Positions 33,506-42,415 of a DNA stretch of 64,000 nucleotides are shown here, in pieces. The stretch comes from DATKDF01 sp963752045. GTDB taxonomy: Bacteria; Acidobacteriota; Vicinamibacteria; Vicinamibacterales; SCN-69-37. A model generated the notes under the pieces. That model saw only the letters and a program-made list of their open reading frames with translations, was not told the DNA's origin and made no database searches. The stretch covers positions 62,001 to 126,000 of the forward strand of contig CAVVWN010000012.1 of assembly GCA_963752045.1 (NCBI GenBank). The letters are read 5' to 3'. Each line of letters opens with the position of its first letter. Position 1 is the first letter of the stretch. The position numbers and the translations under genes were made by a program.

Positions 33506-34527
33506 TCGGGGGAACCGGGGAGGGGCGCCGGACGGCGGAAGGCCGGTCGGCGCCCCTCGAGCAGCTGCGCGATCCACCGGAAGTCCGTCGAGTTCTCGAG
33601 ACCGATCTTGATCACCATCGTGATGGGCACCGAGAGCAGCGCGCCAGCCGCGCCCCAGATCCATCCCCACACGACGACCGACACCAGAACGGCCAGCGGC
33701 GCCAGCCTCAGACGCTGGCCCATGAGGTACGGCTCGAGGAACGAGCCGAACACCTGATTGATGCCGATGTACCCGCCGAGCACGAGGAGCGCGGTCGTCG
33801 GGCCGAACTGCAGAAAGCCGAGCACGGCCGGCGGCACCGCGGCAATCACCGACCCGATGTTCGGTACGTAGTTGAGCAGGAACGTCGTCAGCCCCCAGAG
33901 CAGGGCGAAATCGACGCCAAGAATCTCGAGCCACGACCAGGCGACCAGGCCGGTCATCAGGCTCACGATGGTCTTGACGCCGAGATAGACCTGCACCTCG
34001 TGGATGATGCGTCCGACCGTACCGGTACGTGCCGCCGGCCGGCTGCCGGGCGGTCCGGCCAGCGCGGCGCCGTAGGCCAGCATGAAGGCCGTCACGAGCG
34101 CGACGAGAAAGCCGAGTGAGACGAACGTGACCAGACCGGACACGCTGCCGACGGCAAAACTGAAGATGCTGGCCGGATCGATGACGTCGCGGAAGGCCGC
34201 CGTCTCGACGCCGCGTGCGCGAAGCCACCCGAGCACGCCGTCGTAACTGCTGAGGAACTGCTGCTGGTAGGCGGGCGCGGCGGCGACGAATTCGCGAATG
34301 GCCGCGGCAATCAGCGCGCCGGGGCCGGACACAGCCGCCAGGATGCCCATTACCGTCAACGTGATGGCGAGCGCGGTCGGCACGCGGTGCGCCCGGAGCC
34401 ACTGCACCAGCGGAAAACACACGACCGCGATGAAGAGCGCGATGACCAGCGGAATCAGGAGCGGCGCCGCGGTCTTGAGACCGGCCGCGATGACGACGAG
34501 GCACGCGGCACCGACGAGCACCCGCAT
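33487..34527 (-). CDS. AI-2E family transporter (PerM/TqsA-like)
   Basis: 346 residues with about eight membrane helices. Family marks: an N-terminal pair of helices (PLLIPLVIALFIAVVCFPLV), a periplasmic helical domain (about 75-150), and the conserved core LLWGLTTFLLNYVPNIGSVIAAVPPAVLGFLQFG followed by NQVFGSFLEPYLMGQRLRLAPLAVLVSVVVWGWIWGAAGALLSVPI. Members export signals or ions (Na+/H+, AI-2); no substrate can be named. Last gene of the minus-strand run headed by the sigma-54 activator; overlaps the prt-ere stop tail to tail. Confidence 0.93.
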   Translation of the reverse strand: MRVLVGAACLVVIAAGLKTAAPLLIPLVIALFIAVVCFPLVQWLRAHRVPTALAITLTVMGILAAVSGPGALIAAAIREFVAAAPAYQQQFLSSYDGVLGWLRARGVETAAFRDVIDPASIFSFAVGSVSGLVTFVSLGFLVALVTAFMLAYGAALAGPPGSRPAARTGTVGRIIHEVQVYLGVKTIVSLMTGLVAWSWLEILGVDFALLWGLTTFLLNYVPNIGSVIAAVPPAVLGFLQFGPTTALLVLGGYIGINQVFGSFLEPYLMGQRLRLAPLAVLVSVVVWGWIWGAAGALLSVPITMVIKIGLENSTDFRWIAQLLEGRRPAFRRPAPLPGSPDHNPEG

Positions 34528-34568
34528 GCCCCCATCTTAGCGGTTTGAAGCCCCGGCCGCCGTTGCGG

Positions 34569-35456
34569 TCAGGACACTGGCTTGTTCGTCTCGAAGACGA
34601 TGCGCCACCGGCCGGTCACGTCGCGGGCCCACACGCGCACCCACGTGCCGTGCTCAGGCCCGGCAGGCGTCCGCGCGTCGTACCCGCCGGCGGCGACGGC
34701 GAGGTCGTTCGAGGCGGCGCGCTCGATGCGCACGACGTGGAACGTCACGTCGGACCAGGCCTCGGCGGCCCAGGCTTCCGCGCCCTCCCGGCCCGTGACG
34801 GGCATGCGTCCCTGGCGGTGGATGCGGACCGAATCGGACCAGCGGCCGCGCCACTCGGTGCCGCCCGCAGCAATTGCGGCTTCGGCGGCCTCGGGCGTCT
34901 CGGCGGCCGATCCGCCCGAACCGCCCGTCGGTGCCGGCGCGGCCAGAAACTCGCTGGCATCGCGCCAGACCCCGGGCAACTCGATGCCTTCATCGAGCCA
35001 GACTCGCCAGGTGCCGTCAGGCTGCCGCTTCCAGACGCTGAAGTACGCGCCCTGTCCGAGCACATCGTTCGCGAGCCGATTGGCGACGACGTACGGGCCG
35101 GTCAGCCAGCCGAGCGTGCCGTCTTCCGAGATCTGGCCGGCGTGCGGATTCCACATGAGTGCCGCGCCGAGCGGAAGCGGCGCGAGCGGCCCCTTCGCGA
35201 GCGCGTCGACGGCGCCGACAAGCCCGATCTCGGCGCCGGATTTGCCGGCCTCGAACTGCACGGCGTCGGCGGCGAAGAAGGTCAAGAAGCCGTCGCGCAC
35301 GCCAAGTTCGGCCGTCGCGGCGGCAAACGCGCGCTCGGTGGCCACCATCCGCTGGAGCGCGTGCGGGTCCTGCTCGGCGGCGGCCAGAGCCCCCGCACCC
35401 ACGAGCAGCACGGCGGCGAGCGCGCCCGGGCGCGGCGTCCATCCGATCGACGTCAT
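34569..35456 (-). CDS. Exported tandem NTF2-like (SnoaL/DUF4440) protein
   Basis: 295 residues with a signal peptide (about 1-26, ending AAA). Two NTF2-like halves: the first ALQRMVATERAFAAATAELGVRDGFLTFFAADAVQFEAG...GTWRVWLDEGIELPG, the second after a GGSGGS linker (EAAEAAIAAGGTEWRGRWSDSVRIHRQGRMPV...GRWRIVFETNKP). Such domains bind small hydrophobic ligands; no catalytic residues are evident. Start codon overlaps the kinase stop (ATGA), so it is co-expressed with the two-component pair and might be its periplasmic accessory. Confidence 0.82.
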   Translation of the reverse strand: MTSIGWTPRPGALAAVLLVGAGALAAAEQDPHALQRMVATERAFAAATAELGVRDGFLTFFAADAVQFEAGKSGAEIGLVGAVDALAKGPLAPLPLGAALMWNPHAGQISEDGTLGWLTGPYVVANRLANDVLGQGAYFSVWKRQPDGTWRVWLDEGIELPGVWRDASEFLAAPAPTGGSGGSAAETPEAAEAAIAAGGTEWRGRWSDSVRIHRQGRMPVTGREGAEAWAAEAWSDVTFHVVRIERAASNDLAVAAGGYDARTPAGPEHGTWVRVWARDVTGRWRIVFETNKPVS

Positions 35457-36820
35457 GATTCCGTCCCTCCTGCGCCCTTGAGCGGCAGCCGCAACGTGGC
35501 CCGGCAGCCGGATCGATCCGTACGGTTCTCGAGGGCGATCATGCCACCGTGCGCTTCGGCAATCTGCCGGCTCAGGGCCAGCCCGATGCCCGATCCCTGC
35601 GGTTTGGTGGTGAAGAAGGGCACGAAGAGGTTGGACGTGTCGGGCAGGCCCTTCCCCTCGTCCTCGATGACAAGCTCGAACCAGCCGTGGACGACGTGCC
35701 AGCTGATGGTGACGCCGCCCGACGTCTCGAGTGCCGCGTCGACCGCGTTGCGCAGCACGTTGATCACGAGCTGTTCGAGCTGATCGGAGTCGGCGATCAC
35801 GTCGACGGACTCGGAGCTGGCGACGACGACGGGCAGGCGCTTTTCGAGCTCGACGATCCGATGGACGAGCGCGAGCACGTTCGTGGGCCGCGGCTTCGGC
35901 TTCGGCAGGCGCGCAAGCTGCGCGTAAGCGCGCAGGAACCGGCCGAGCGCGCCGGAGCGCTCCTCGATGAGCGACAGGCCCTGGCTGACCTCGTCGCTGC
36001 GCTCGAAGCCGCCGGCCCGGTCGACCATGCGCCGGAGCGAATGCGCGATGGACTTGATGGGCGTGAGGGAGTTGTTGATCTCGTGCGACAGGACGCGCAC
36101 GATGCGCTGCCAGGCGGCCTGCTCTTCTTCACGCAGCGCCTGGCTCAGGTCCGCGAGCACGACGAGCTGGTGCGGCCGGCCGTCGCGGTAGAAGAGCGCC
36201 CGCCGCATCTCGTAGCGGCCGCGCCGCCCGCCGAACACGCGGTCGACGAGCCGGCGTGAGGCGCCCGACAGAAACTCGTCGAAGCCGAGCGCCGACGCTG
36301 GCTGCCCCACCATCTCTTCGCCGGGCCGGCCGAGCAGTTGCTCGCCGGCCTTGTTGACGAGGAGCAGTTTGTTGGCGGGGTCGAAGGCATAGACCGCCAC
36401 CAGAATCTCCTCCATGACATGCGTGAGGAGCACCGTGGACTCGACCGCCTCGGTCCGCTGGCGCTGCAGCGTGGAGCCGAGGTCGTTGACCTCGCGCATG
36501 ACGCCCGCCATCGAGCTTCCGCTCCTCGCGCTCAGGCCCCGAATCGAGTAGTCGCCCTCGCGCAGCGCGCCGAGCAGGTTCGCCACGAGATTGAGCGACC
36601 GGGTGGCCGTCTGGCGGGCGGCCGACGCCGAGAGCAGCCAGCCACCGACCACGACGATGGCGAGCGTCCAGCGGACTTCGGGCTGGAACGGCTGGGTCCA
36701 GAGGAAGTAGGCCGCGACGAGCACGGCCGGCAGCGCGCCCGCGATCGCGAGCCACGTGATCGTGCCCTCGAGGTTGCGCGCGCGCGGCGCGCCCCGGCGT
36801 GTGGGCAGCGGCTCGGTCAC
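35453..36820 (-). CDS. NtrY-like membrane sensor histidine kinase
   Basis: 455 residues from GTG 36820 overlapping the regulator stop (GTGA). Two membrane helices (about 22-42 and 51-67) with almost no periplasmic loop, a HAMP-like stretch (75-125), a PAS domain (130-225), HisKA with LSH246EINNSLTPIKSIAHSL, and a HATPase domain (NVLRNAVDAALE N-box; EDEGKGL; GSGIGLALSRQIAEAHGG). The HE-I-N-N form of the H box is that of NtrY/NtrB-type kinases working with sigma-54 activators. The short loop between the two helices implies sensing in the membrane or cytoplasm (PAS). Confidence 0.94.
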   Translation of the reverse strand: MTEPLPTRRGAPRARNLEGTITWLAIAGALPAVLVAAYFLWTQPFQPEVRWTLAIVVVGGWLLSASAARQTATRSLNLVANLLGALREGDYSIRGLSARSGSSMAGVMREVNDLGSTLQRQRTEAVESTVLLTHVMEEILVAVYAFDPANKLLLVNKAGEQLLGRPGEEMVGQPASALGFDEFLSGASRRLVDRVFGGRRGRYEMRRALFYRDGRPHQLVVLADLSQALREEEQAAWQRIVRVLSHEINNSLTPIKSIAHSLRRMVDRAGGFERSDEVSQGLSLIEERSGALGRFLRAYAQLARLPKPKPRPTNVLALVHRIVELEKRLPVVVASSESVDVIADSDQLEQLVINVLRNAVDAALETSGGVTISWHVVHGWFELVIEDEGKGLPDTSNLFVPFFTTKPQGSGIGLALSRQIAEAHGGMIALENRTDRSGCRATLRLPLKGAGGTES

Positions 36821-38181
36821 AATCCGTACTGCTGGATGCGGCGGTAGAGCGCGCTCCGGCTCATGCCGAGCTGCTCGGCTGCCTTGCGGACGTCGCCGGC
36901 ATGGCGGGTCAGCACCTTCTGAATGAAGATCTTCTCAGCCTGCTCGAGCGTCATCTCCTCGGCGGCTGACGGCGGGCCGGCCGGCGAGTCGAGGCCCAGA
37001 TCCTTCGCGGTAATCGTCTCGCCGGTCGCCATGAGCACGGCCCGCTCGATGGCGTGCCCGAGCTCGCGGACGTTGCCGGGCCACTGGTGCGCGGCGATCG
37101 CCTGCGTGGCCGACCGGTCGAACCCGGCGAACCGCCGCCGGTACTTGGCCGCATACCGCGCGAGGTAGTGGTCGGCGAGCGGCGGGATGTCCGGCCGCCG
37201 ATCGCGAAGCGGCGGCAGGTGAATGACGACCGTGTTGAGTCGATAGAGCAGGTCCTCGCGAAAGCGGCCTGCGGCGATTTCGGCGGGAAGATCCGCGTTG
37301 GTCGCCGAGAGCACGCGCACGTTGACGAACGTCACCCGTGAAGACCCGACACGCTGGACCTCGCCCGTCTGCAGCACCCGCAACAGCTTCGGCTGGAGCT
37401 TCACCGGCATGTTGGCGATCTCGTCGAGGAAGAGCGTGCCTTCGTCGGCCAGCTCGAAGCAGCCGATGCGGTCCGTGCGGGCGTCGGTGAACGCGCCCTT
37501 GACGTGGCCGAAGAGCTCGGATTCGGCCACGCCCTCGGAGAGCCCGCCGGCGTTCATCGTGACGAGCGCCTTGGCGGCGCGCGTCGACAGGCGGTGCAGC
37601 AGGCTGGCGACGACCTCCTTGCCCGTGCCGTGCTCGCCGGTGATGAGCACCGCGGCGTCCGACGGCGCCACGCGCTCGATCGTCTCGCGCACGGCGCGCA
37701 TCGCCGGGGCCTCGGCGATGAAGATGGGCAGGTCGCGTCGCTGCAGTCGCGAGTTCTGTTCCTGCAGGCGCCGGCTGCTTCTGAGCGCGCGCCGAAGCTC
37801 GAGCTGCGTCTGCACCGCCGCGATGAGCTTCTCGTCGTCCCAGGGCTTCTCGATGTAGTCGCGCGCGCCCCGCCGCATCGCTTCGACCGCGCCGGCCACG
37901 CTGCCCCACCCCGTCATGACGAGGACCGGCAGCGTGGGATCGATGGCCGCCATGCGCTCGAGCAACTCAAATCCTTCCTGGCCGGACGTCGTGTCGCGCG
38001 TGTAGTTCAAGTCGATGATGGCGACGTCGTAGTCAGACTGCTCGAGCGCCGCCACCAGCTCTCGCGGCGAGGTCGCCGTCGCCACGTCGAAGCCCTCTCC
38101 GCCGAGGAGCAACCGGATGGCGTCCAGGATGTTCGCCTGATCGTCGGCGACGATGACGCGACCGGATGAGGACGGATTCAC
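36817..38181 (-). CDS. NtrC-family sigma-54-dependent response regulator
   Basis: 454 residues from GTG 38181. Receiver domain with D13/D14 pocket and phosphoacceptor D57 (IIDLN), then an AAA+ domain: Walker A GEHGTGKE, the sigma-54 contact loop GAFTDA (variant of GAFTGA), Walker B GTLFLDEIANM, sensor motifs and arginine finger region GRFREDLLYRLN. C-terminal Fis-type helix-turn-helix RKAAEQLGMSRSALYRRIQQYGL. Forms an operon with the NtrY-like kinase, the NTF2-like protein and the transporter. It is the best candidate to activate the eleven sigma-54-type promoters in this window. Its receiver is a close paralogue of that in the divergent PP2C regulator. Confidence 0.95.
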   Translation of the reverse strand: MNPSSSGRVIVADDQANILDAIRLLLGGEGFDVATATSPRELVAALEQSDYDVAIIDLNYTRDTTSGQEGFELLERMAAIDPTLPVLVMTGWGSVAGAVEAMRRGARDYIEKPWDDEKLIAAVQTQLELRRALRSSRRLQEQNSRLQRRDLPIFIAEAPAMRAVRETIERVAPSDAAVLITGEHGTGKEVVASLLHRLSTRAAKALVTMNAGGLSEGVAESELFGHVKGAFTDARTDRIGCFELADEGTLFLDEIANMPVKLQPKLLRVLQTGEVQRVGSSRVTFVNVRVLSATNADLPAEIAAGRFREDLLYRLNTVVIHLPPLRDRRPDIPPLADHYLARYAAKYRRRFAGFDRSATQAIAAHQWPGNVRELGHAIERAVLMATGETITAKDLGLDSPAGPPSAAEEMTLEQAEKIFIQKVLTRHAGDVRKAAEQLGMSRSALYRRIQQYGL

Positions 38182-38486
38182 GCGTGTAGGCTCCACTCGT
38201 CTGTGACGGCCGGCCGGACCCGGATTCCAGGTTCCGCAATCCGGCAATCCCGGAAGTGGGAATTATGGCCGGTTCAGGGCCGGTTCCGCACGACCGTGCA
38301 TGACTCAAGGAAAAGCCGTGCCAGAGGCGGCACCGCCAGACAGGCGGCGATCCGGGTGACCGGCCGGTGGCGGCCGGCCAGGGCGAGCCGGCGGCCGACA
38401 CGGTGGCACGGGCCTTGCGATGTTCGAAGGGACGCGCTGTGGCGGCACGCTTCGACGGCCGCGGCAGCCGACTGGCCGGACCCAGC
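38182..38486. other. 305-base divergent intergenic region between two regulators
   Basis: Contains no plausible gene. Holds the canonical -24/-12 element at 38404-38419 for the rightward gene. On the minus strand the sequence TGGCACGGCTTTTCC (about 38318-38332) has a good -24 but TTCC instead of TTGC at -12, so I do not call it a promoter for the leftward operon. G+C-rich inverted segments GGCCGG repeat several times. Confidence 0.6.
38404..38419 (+). promoter_or_regulatory. Sigma-54 promoter of the receiver-PP2C gene
   Basis: TGGCACGGGCCTTGCG: exact TGGCAC-N5-TTGC. GG 38405-38406, GC 38417-38418. Predicted transcript start near 38430, a 57-base leader. The best single match in the window. 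Confidence 0.75.
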
Positions 38487-39614
38487 ATGCAAACCGCCCG
38501 TGTTCTCGTTGCCGACGATCAGACCGACATCCTCCAGGCGCTGCGCCTGCTTCTGTCCGATGCGGGATTCGAGACGGATCTCGTCAGCTCGATCGACGGC
38601 GTCCTCGACCAGGTTCGCACCCGGCCCTACGACCTGCTCCTCATGGACCTCAACTACACACGCGATACCACATCGGGTCGCGAAGGGCTCGAGCTGATGG
38701 AGCGCGTGCGCGCCTGCGACGCGACGCTGCCGATTGTCGTGATGACCGGCTGGGGCAGCATCGACACGGCCGTCGAGGCGATGCGCCGCGGCGCCCGCAG
38801 CTTCGTGCAGAAGCCGTGGGACGACGGCACGCTCCTCGAGATCGTGCAGCGCGAGGTCGACGACGGCGTGGCCGTTCGGCGCCGGGACGCGAGGCTTGCG
38901 CGCGAGCTCGAAGACGCCAGGGCAATCCAGAGCGCGCTTCTGCCGTCGCGGATGCCGGACGTCCGCGGCGCCGATGTGGCCGCGCGCTGGATGCCGGCGT
39001 CGGGCATCGGCGGCGACTGCTACGACCTCATTCGGTTCAGCGACACGCGCCTCGCGCTCTCGATCGCCGACGTGGCGGGCAAGGGCATGCCGGCGGCCCT
39101 GCTCATGTCGAGCCTGCAGGCGTCGGTGCGGGCCTTCGCCACCGAATCGGCGGTGCCGGACGAGGTGGCCGCCCGCGTCAATCGCCTGCTCTGCCAGAAC
39201 ATCGCCGCGGGCAAGTTCGTGACCTTCTGCTACACGGTGGTCGACACGGCGGCGCGCACGGTCACGTTCGCCAATGCCGGGCACAATCCCCCGATCCTGA
39301 TGCGCCGGAACGGCGAGGTCGAGCGGCTCGAACCGACGGGCCTCGTGCTTGGCGTGGCGCCGGACTGGACCTACGAGACCGGCCATCGGCCGCTCGAGCC
39401 CGGCGATCGCCTGATCTGCTACACCGACGGCATCACCGAAGCCAATGCCCCGTCGGGCGAGGAGTTCGGCGAGGCGCGTCTCATCGAGGTGCTTGCCTCG
39501 CGCGGGAACGCGCCGGCCGCCGACCTGGCTGCGGCCGTCTCGGACGCCGCGGCCACCTGGGCCGGAGGCGCCACGCAGGACGACGCCACGCTCATCGCGC
39601 TCGTCGTCCGATAG
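38487..39614 (+). CDS. Response regulator with PP2C (RsbU/SpoIIE-type) phosphatase
   Basis: 375 residues from ATG 38487. The receiver (about 1-125, D54 in LLLMDLN) is followed by a coiled linker (LARELEDARAIQSALLP) and a PPM phosphatase domain: ASGIGGDCYDLI (metal Asp), SIADVAGKGMPAALLMS, NAGHNPPILMR, CYTDGITEAN and GATQDDATLIALVVR. Such proteins dephosphorylate anti-anti-sigma factors or similar targets. Its receiver shares DLNYTRDTTSG and PWDD with the adjacent NtrC-type regulator, so both may be phosphorylated by the same kinase. Having a sigma-54 promoter of its own, it probably lies one step below that regulator. Confidence 0.93.
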   Translation: MQTARVLVADDQTDILQALRLLLSDAGFETDLVSSIDGVLDQVRTRPYDLLLMDLNYTRDTTSGREGLELMERVRACDATLPIVVMTGWGSIDTAVEAMRRGARSFVQKPWDDGTLLEIVQREVDDGVAVRRRDARLARELEDARAIQSALLPSRMPDVRGADVAARWMPASGIGGDCYDLIRFSDTRLALSIADVAGKGMPAALLMSSLQASVRAFATESAVPDEVAARVNRLLCQNIAAGKFVTFCYTVVDTAARTVTFANAGHNPPILMRRNGEVERLEPTGLVLGVAPDWTYETGHRPLEPGDRLICYTDGITEANAPSGEEFGEARLIEVLASRGNAPAADLAAAVSDAAATWAGGATQDDATLIALVVR

Positions 39615-39632
39615 CACCACGCGCGGGGCGGC

Positions 39633-39638
39633 TATAAT
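39633..39638 (+). promoter_or_regulatory. Possible -10 box (TATAAT) of the methyltransferase gene
   Basis: A perfect TATAAT in a GC-rich context, 44 bases before the ATG at 39682. No convincing -35 hexamer 16-18 bases upstream, so it may be an extended or activator-dependent promoter of the housekeeping sigma factor. Confidence 0.45.
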
Positions 39639-39681
39639 CGGCCGAGGAACCCGACGACCTCCACAGGAAAGGAACCTGCAG

Positions 39682-40248
39682 ATGCGCAAGCTCACGCTCG
39701 TCACCGCTCTTGCCGTCGTGTCGGCCGGCTGGGTAATGGCCGCCGCGCCATCGGCCCTCGACCAGACACAGACAACGCCGCAGTTGCGGCGCCCCGACGT
39801 CATCTTCGTGCCGACGCAGGACATCACCGTCGAGGGCATGCTCGACCTGGCGGGGGTCGGCCCGAACGACGTGGTGTACGACCTGGGATGCGGCGACGGC
39901 AAGATCGTGATCGCGGCCGCGAAGCGTGGCGCGCGTGCGGTGGGCGTCGATATCGACCCGCAGCGGGTGAAGGAAGCCACGGCGAACGTGCGCGCGGCCG
40001 GCGTCGAGGACAAGGTGACCATCATCCACGGCGACATTTTCGACCCCGAGCTCAAGATCAGCGACGCGACCGTGGTGACCCTGTACCTGCTGCAGTCCCT
40101 CAACGAGAAACTGAGGCCGCGCCTGCAGAAGGAACTGCGCCCGGGCACGCGCGTCGTGTCGAACACGTTTTCGATGGGCGACGACTGGCCCCACGAGAAG
40201 ATGGTGCAGCCGGGCTACCAGCCGATCTATCTCTGGACGATTAAATAA
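39682..40248 (+). CDS. Exported class I SAM-dependent methyltransferase-like protein
   Basis: 188 residues after GAAAGGAA. Residues 1-22 look like a signal peptide (MRKLTLVTALAVVSAGWVMA). The Rossmann SAM site is complete: VVYDLGCGDG (65-73, motif I), GVDIDPQRV (acidic loop II), IIHGDIFD and VVTLYLLQSLNEKLRPRL (motifs III-IV). An exported SAM-dependent enzyme is odd, since SAM is cytoplasmic; similar small proteins with a leader are, to my recollection, common in acidobacteria, and the hydrophobic segment may be a membrane anchor. Substrate unknown. Confidence 0.85.
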   Translation: MRKLTLVTALAVVSAGWVMAAAPSALDQTQTTPQLRRPDVIFVPTQDITVEGMLDLAGVGPNDVVYDLGCGDGKIVIAAAKRGARAVGVDIDPQRVKEATANVRAAGVEDKVTIIHGDIFDPELKISDATVVTLYLLQSLNEKLRPRLQKELRPGTRVVSNTFSMGDDWPHEKMVQPGYQPIYLWTIK

Positions 40249-40250
40249 CA

Positions 40251-40497
40251 CCGGGTGCGACCGGGTGCGTCGGGTGCGACCGGGTGCGTCAGGTGCGCGG
40301 GTGCGTCAGGGTGCGTCGGGTGCGACGAGGTGCGCCAGGGTGCACCCGCCGCACCGTGACGCACCCGACGCACCCGGTCGCACCCGACGCACCCCGACGC
40401 ACCCGACGCACCCCGCCGCACCCCGCCGCACCCCGCCGCACCCCGCCGCACCCCGTCGCACCCGCCGCACCCGCCGCACCCGCCGCACCCGTGCTAG
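40251..40497. repeat. GGTGCG minisatellite in inverted arrangement
   Basis: About 85 bases of GGGTGCG-type units (period mostly 10) followed by about 150 bases of the reverse complement (CGCACCC). The two halves could fold into one long hairpin. No unique spacers, so not CRISPR. The same unit family sits inside the copper ATPase gene at 54160-54272. No gene is supported here; all six frames encode only the repeat. Confidence 0.88.
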
Positions 40498-40620
40498 TCT
40501 GACGCTTCGTGGCCTCACCCCGCGGCACCGCGCCGTCCCGACTCAGCCGGTGGTTTCTCTCTGATTCTCGCCGAAACCGGAGCCCAGGCACGGCCGCACA
40601 CCGCGCCGTGGTGGCAGGTC

Positions 40621-42414
40621 GTGTGCCTGACGGGCGTCGACTACTTCTCGACGCTCGGGTACCAGCCCAGCATCGCGTTTCTCGCCGCCGGAGCCCTCTC
40701 GCCGATTGCCACGCTCGTGCTCATCATGGTGACGCTCTTCGGCGCGCTGCCGGTCTACAAGCGCATCGCGGCGCTCAGCCCGCACGGCCAGGGAAGCCTG
40801 TCGGTGCTCGAGGAGTGGCTCCCGCGGTGGCGGGGGAAGGCCGTCGTGCTCTGCATGCTGGGATTTGCGGCCACGAGCTTCATCATCACGATCACGCTCT
40901 CGGCGGCCGATGCCACGGCGCACATCATCGAGAACCCGTACGTGCCCGAATGGGCCCACCATCACGTGGGCCTCACGCTGCTGCTGCTCTCGGCACTCGG
41001 CGCCGTCTTCCTGCGGGGATTCCGGGAGGCCATCTGGCTGGCCGTGGGCCTCGTTGTGCTGTACATCGGCGTCAACATCACGATCATCGGCTACGAACTG
41101 ATGGCCCTGGCCCGGCATCCGACGGCCGTGGCCGACTGGCAGGCGAACCTCACGGCGACCCAGGGCAATCCCGTGATGATGGTGCTCATGGCCGCGTGGC
41201 TCTTCCCGAAGCTGGCGCTGGGCCTGTCCGGGTTCGAGACCGGCGTGGCGGTCATGCCGCTCGTCAGGGGCGACGGCGCCACGGCGCACGACGTGCTGCT
41301 CTCACGGATCACGAACACGCGGCGCCTGCTGGCTACGGCGGCCTTCACGATGAGCGTCCTGCTGATGGGCAGCTCGCTCGTCACGACCATGATGATTCCG
41401 GCGTCGGAGCTCGCCATCGGAGGCCTGGCCGACGGGCGGGCGCTCGCCTACCTCGCGCATCGGGATCTCGGCGACACGTTCGGCACGATCTACGACCTGG
41501 CGACGATCGGGACGTTGTGGTTCGCGGGCGCATCGGCCATGGCCGGACTGCTCAATCTCGTGCCGCAGTACCTGCCCCGCTACGGCATGGCGCCCGACTG
41601 GGCGCGCGCGACCCGGCCGCTCGTGCTCATCATCACGGGCATCGGATTCCTCGTGACGTATCTCTTCGGCGCCGACGTCAACGCCCAGGGCGGCGCCTAC
41701 GCCACCGGCGTGCTGATGCTGATGACGTCGGCGGCCGTGGCGGTCGTGATCGCGCAGCCGCAGAGCCGGCGGCAGTTCATCCCGATCGCCATCGTCTTCA
41801 TCTACACGACCACCGCGAACATCATCGAACGGCCTGAAGGCCTGAAGATCGCGACGTGGTTCATCGTGGCAATCGTCGCATCGTCGCTCGTGTCGCGCGT
41901 GCTGCGCTCGACCGAGATTCGCCTCAAGGGCGTCTCCTACGACGACACGGCGCTGCGGTTCGTGCGCGAAGCCGCCAAGGGCCGGTCCGTGCGGATCATC
42001 GCCAACCGGCCGGACACGGGACGCTACGAAGAGTACGACCAGAAGCTGACGGACGCGGCGCGCACGCACCTGCTGCCAGCAGACGAGCCGGTGCTGTTCC
42101 TCGAAATCCGGCCCGGCGATGCCTCGGCCTTTGCCGACGTGCTGCACGTCTCGGGCGTGGACGTGGGCGGGTTCCGCGTGCTGCGCTGCTCGAGCCCGGC
42201 GATTCCCAATGCCATCGCGGGCCTGCTCCTCGACTTGCGCGACCGCACCGGCTGCATCCCGCACGCGTACTTCGGCTGGACGGAAGGCAACCCGCTCGCC
42301 TACCTCCTGAAGTTCCTGGCCCTCGGCGAGGGCGACACGGCGCCCGTGTGCCGCGAAGTGCTCCGGCTGGCCGAACCCGAGCCGGACCGAAGACCCAGGA
42401 TTCATGTGGGGTGA
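40621..42414 (+). CDS. APC/KUP-like membrane permease
   Basis: At least 597 residues with about 12 membrane helices and a soluble C-terminal region (about 440-597). N-terminal [45 protein letters not shown] is typical of an APC superfamily branch annotated as amino-acid permeases related to KUP. The annotated GTG 40621 lies inside the family's usual leading segment ([17 protein letters not shown]), which is open in this frame upstream but lacks a start. A GTG at 40509 in another frame begins [17 protein letters not shown]; deleting one base near 40560 would join them, so the true start may be 40509. Substrate unknown. Confidence 0.82.
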   Translation: MCLTGVDYFSTLGYQPSIAFLAAGALSPIATLVLIMVTLFGALPVYKRIAALSPHGQGSLSVLEEWLPRWRGKAVVLCMLGFAATSFIITITLSAADATAHIIENPYVPEWAHHHVGLTLLLLSALGAVFLRGFREAIWLAVGLVVLYIGVNITIIGYELMALARHPTAVADWQANLTATQGNPVMMVLMAAWLFPKLALGLSGFETGVAVMPLVRGDGATAHDVLLSRITNTRRLLATAAFTMSVLLMGSSLVTTMMIPASELAIGGLADGRALAYLAHRDLGDTFGTIYDLATIGTLWFAGASAMAGLLNLVPQYLPRYGMAPDWARATRPLVLIITGIGFLVTYLFGADVNAQGGAYATGVLMLMTSAAVAVVIAQPQSRRQFIPIAIVFIYTTTANIIERPEGLKIATWFIVAIVASSLVSRVLRSTEIRLKGVSYDDTALRFVREAAKGRSVRIIANRPDTGRYEEYDQKLTDAARTHLLPADEPVLFLEIRPGDASAFADVLHVSGVDVGGFRVLRCSSPAIPNAIAGLLLDLRDRTGCIPHAYFGWTEGNPLAYLLKFLALGEGDTAPVCREVLRLAEPEPDRRPRIHVG

Positions 42415-42415
42415 T

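Noticed and set aside
38318..38332. Possible sigma-54 promoter of the NtrC-like regulator (minus strand)
   Set aside because: TGGCACGGCTTTTCC has a good -24 but TTCC instead of TTGC at -12; the GC dinucleotide is essential.
40227..40591. Several reading frames of HPTHPDAP-like repeats
   Set aside because: They only translate the GGTGCG minisatellite in all six frames; no start with a ribosome site and no non-repeat protein.
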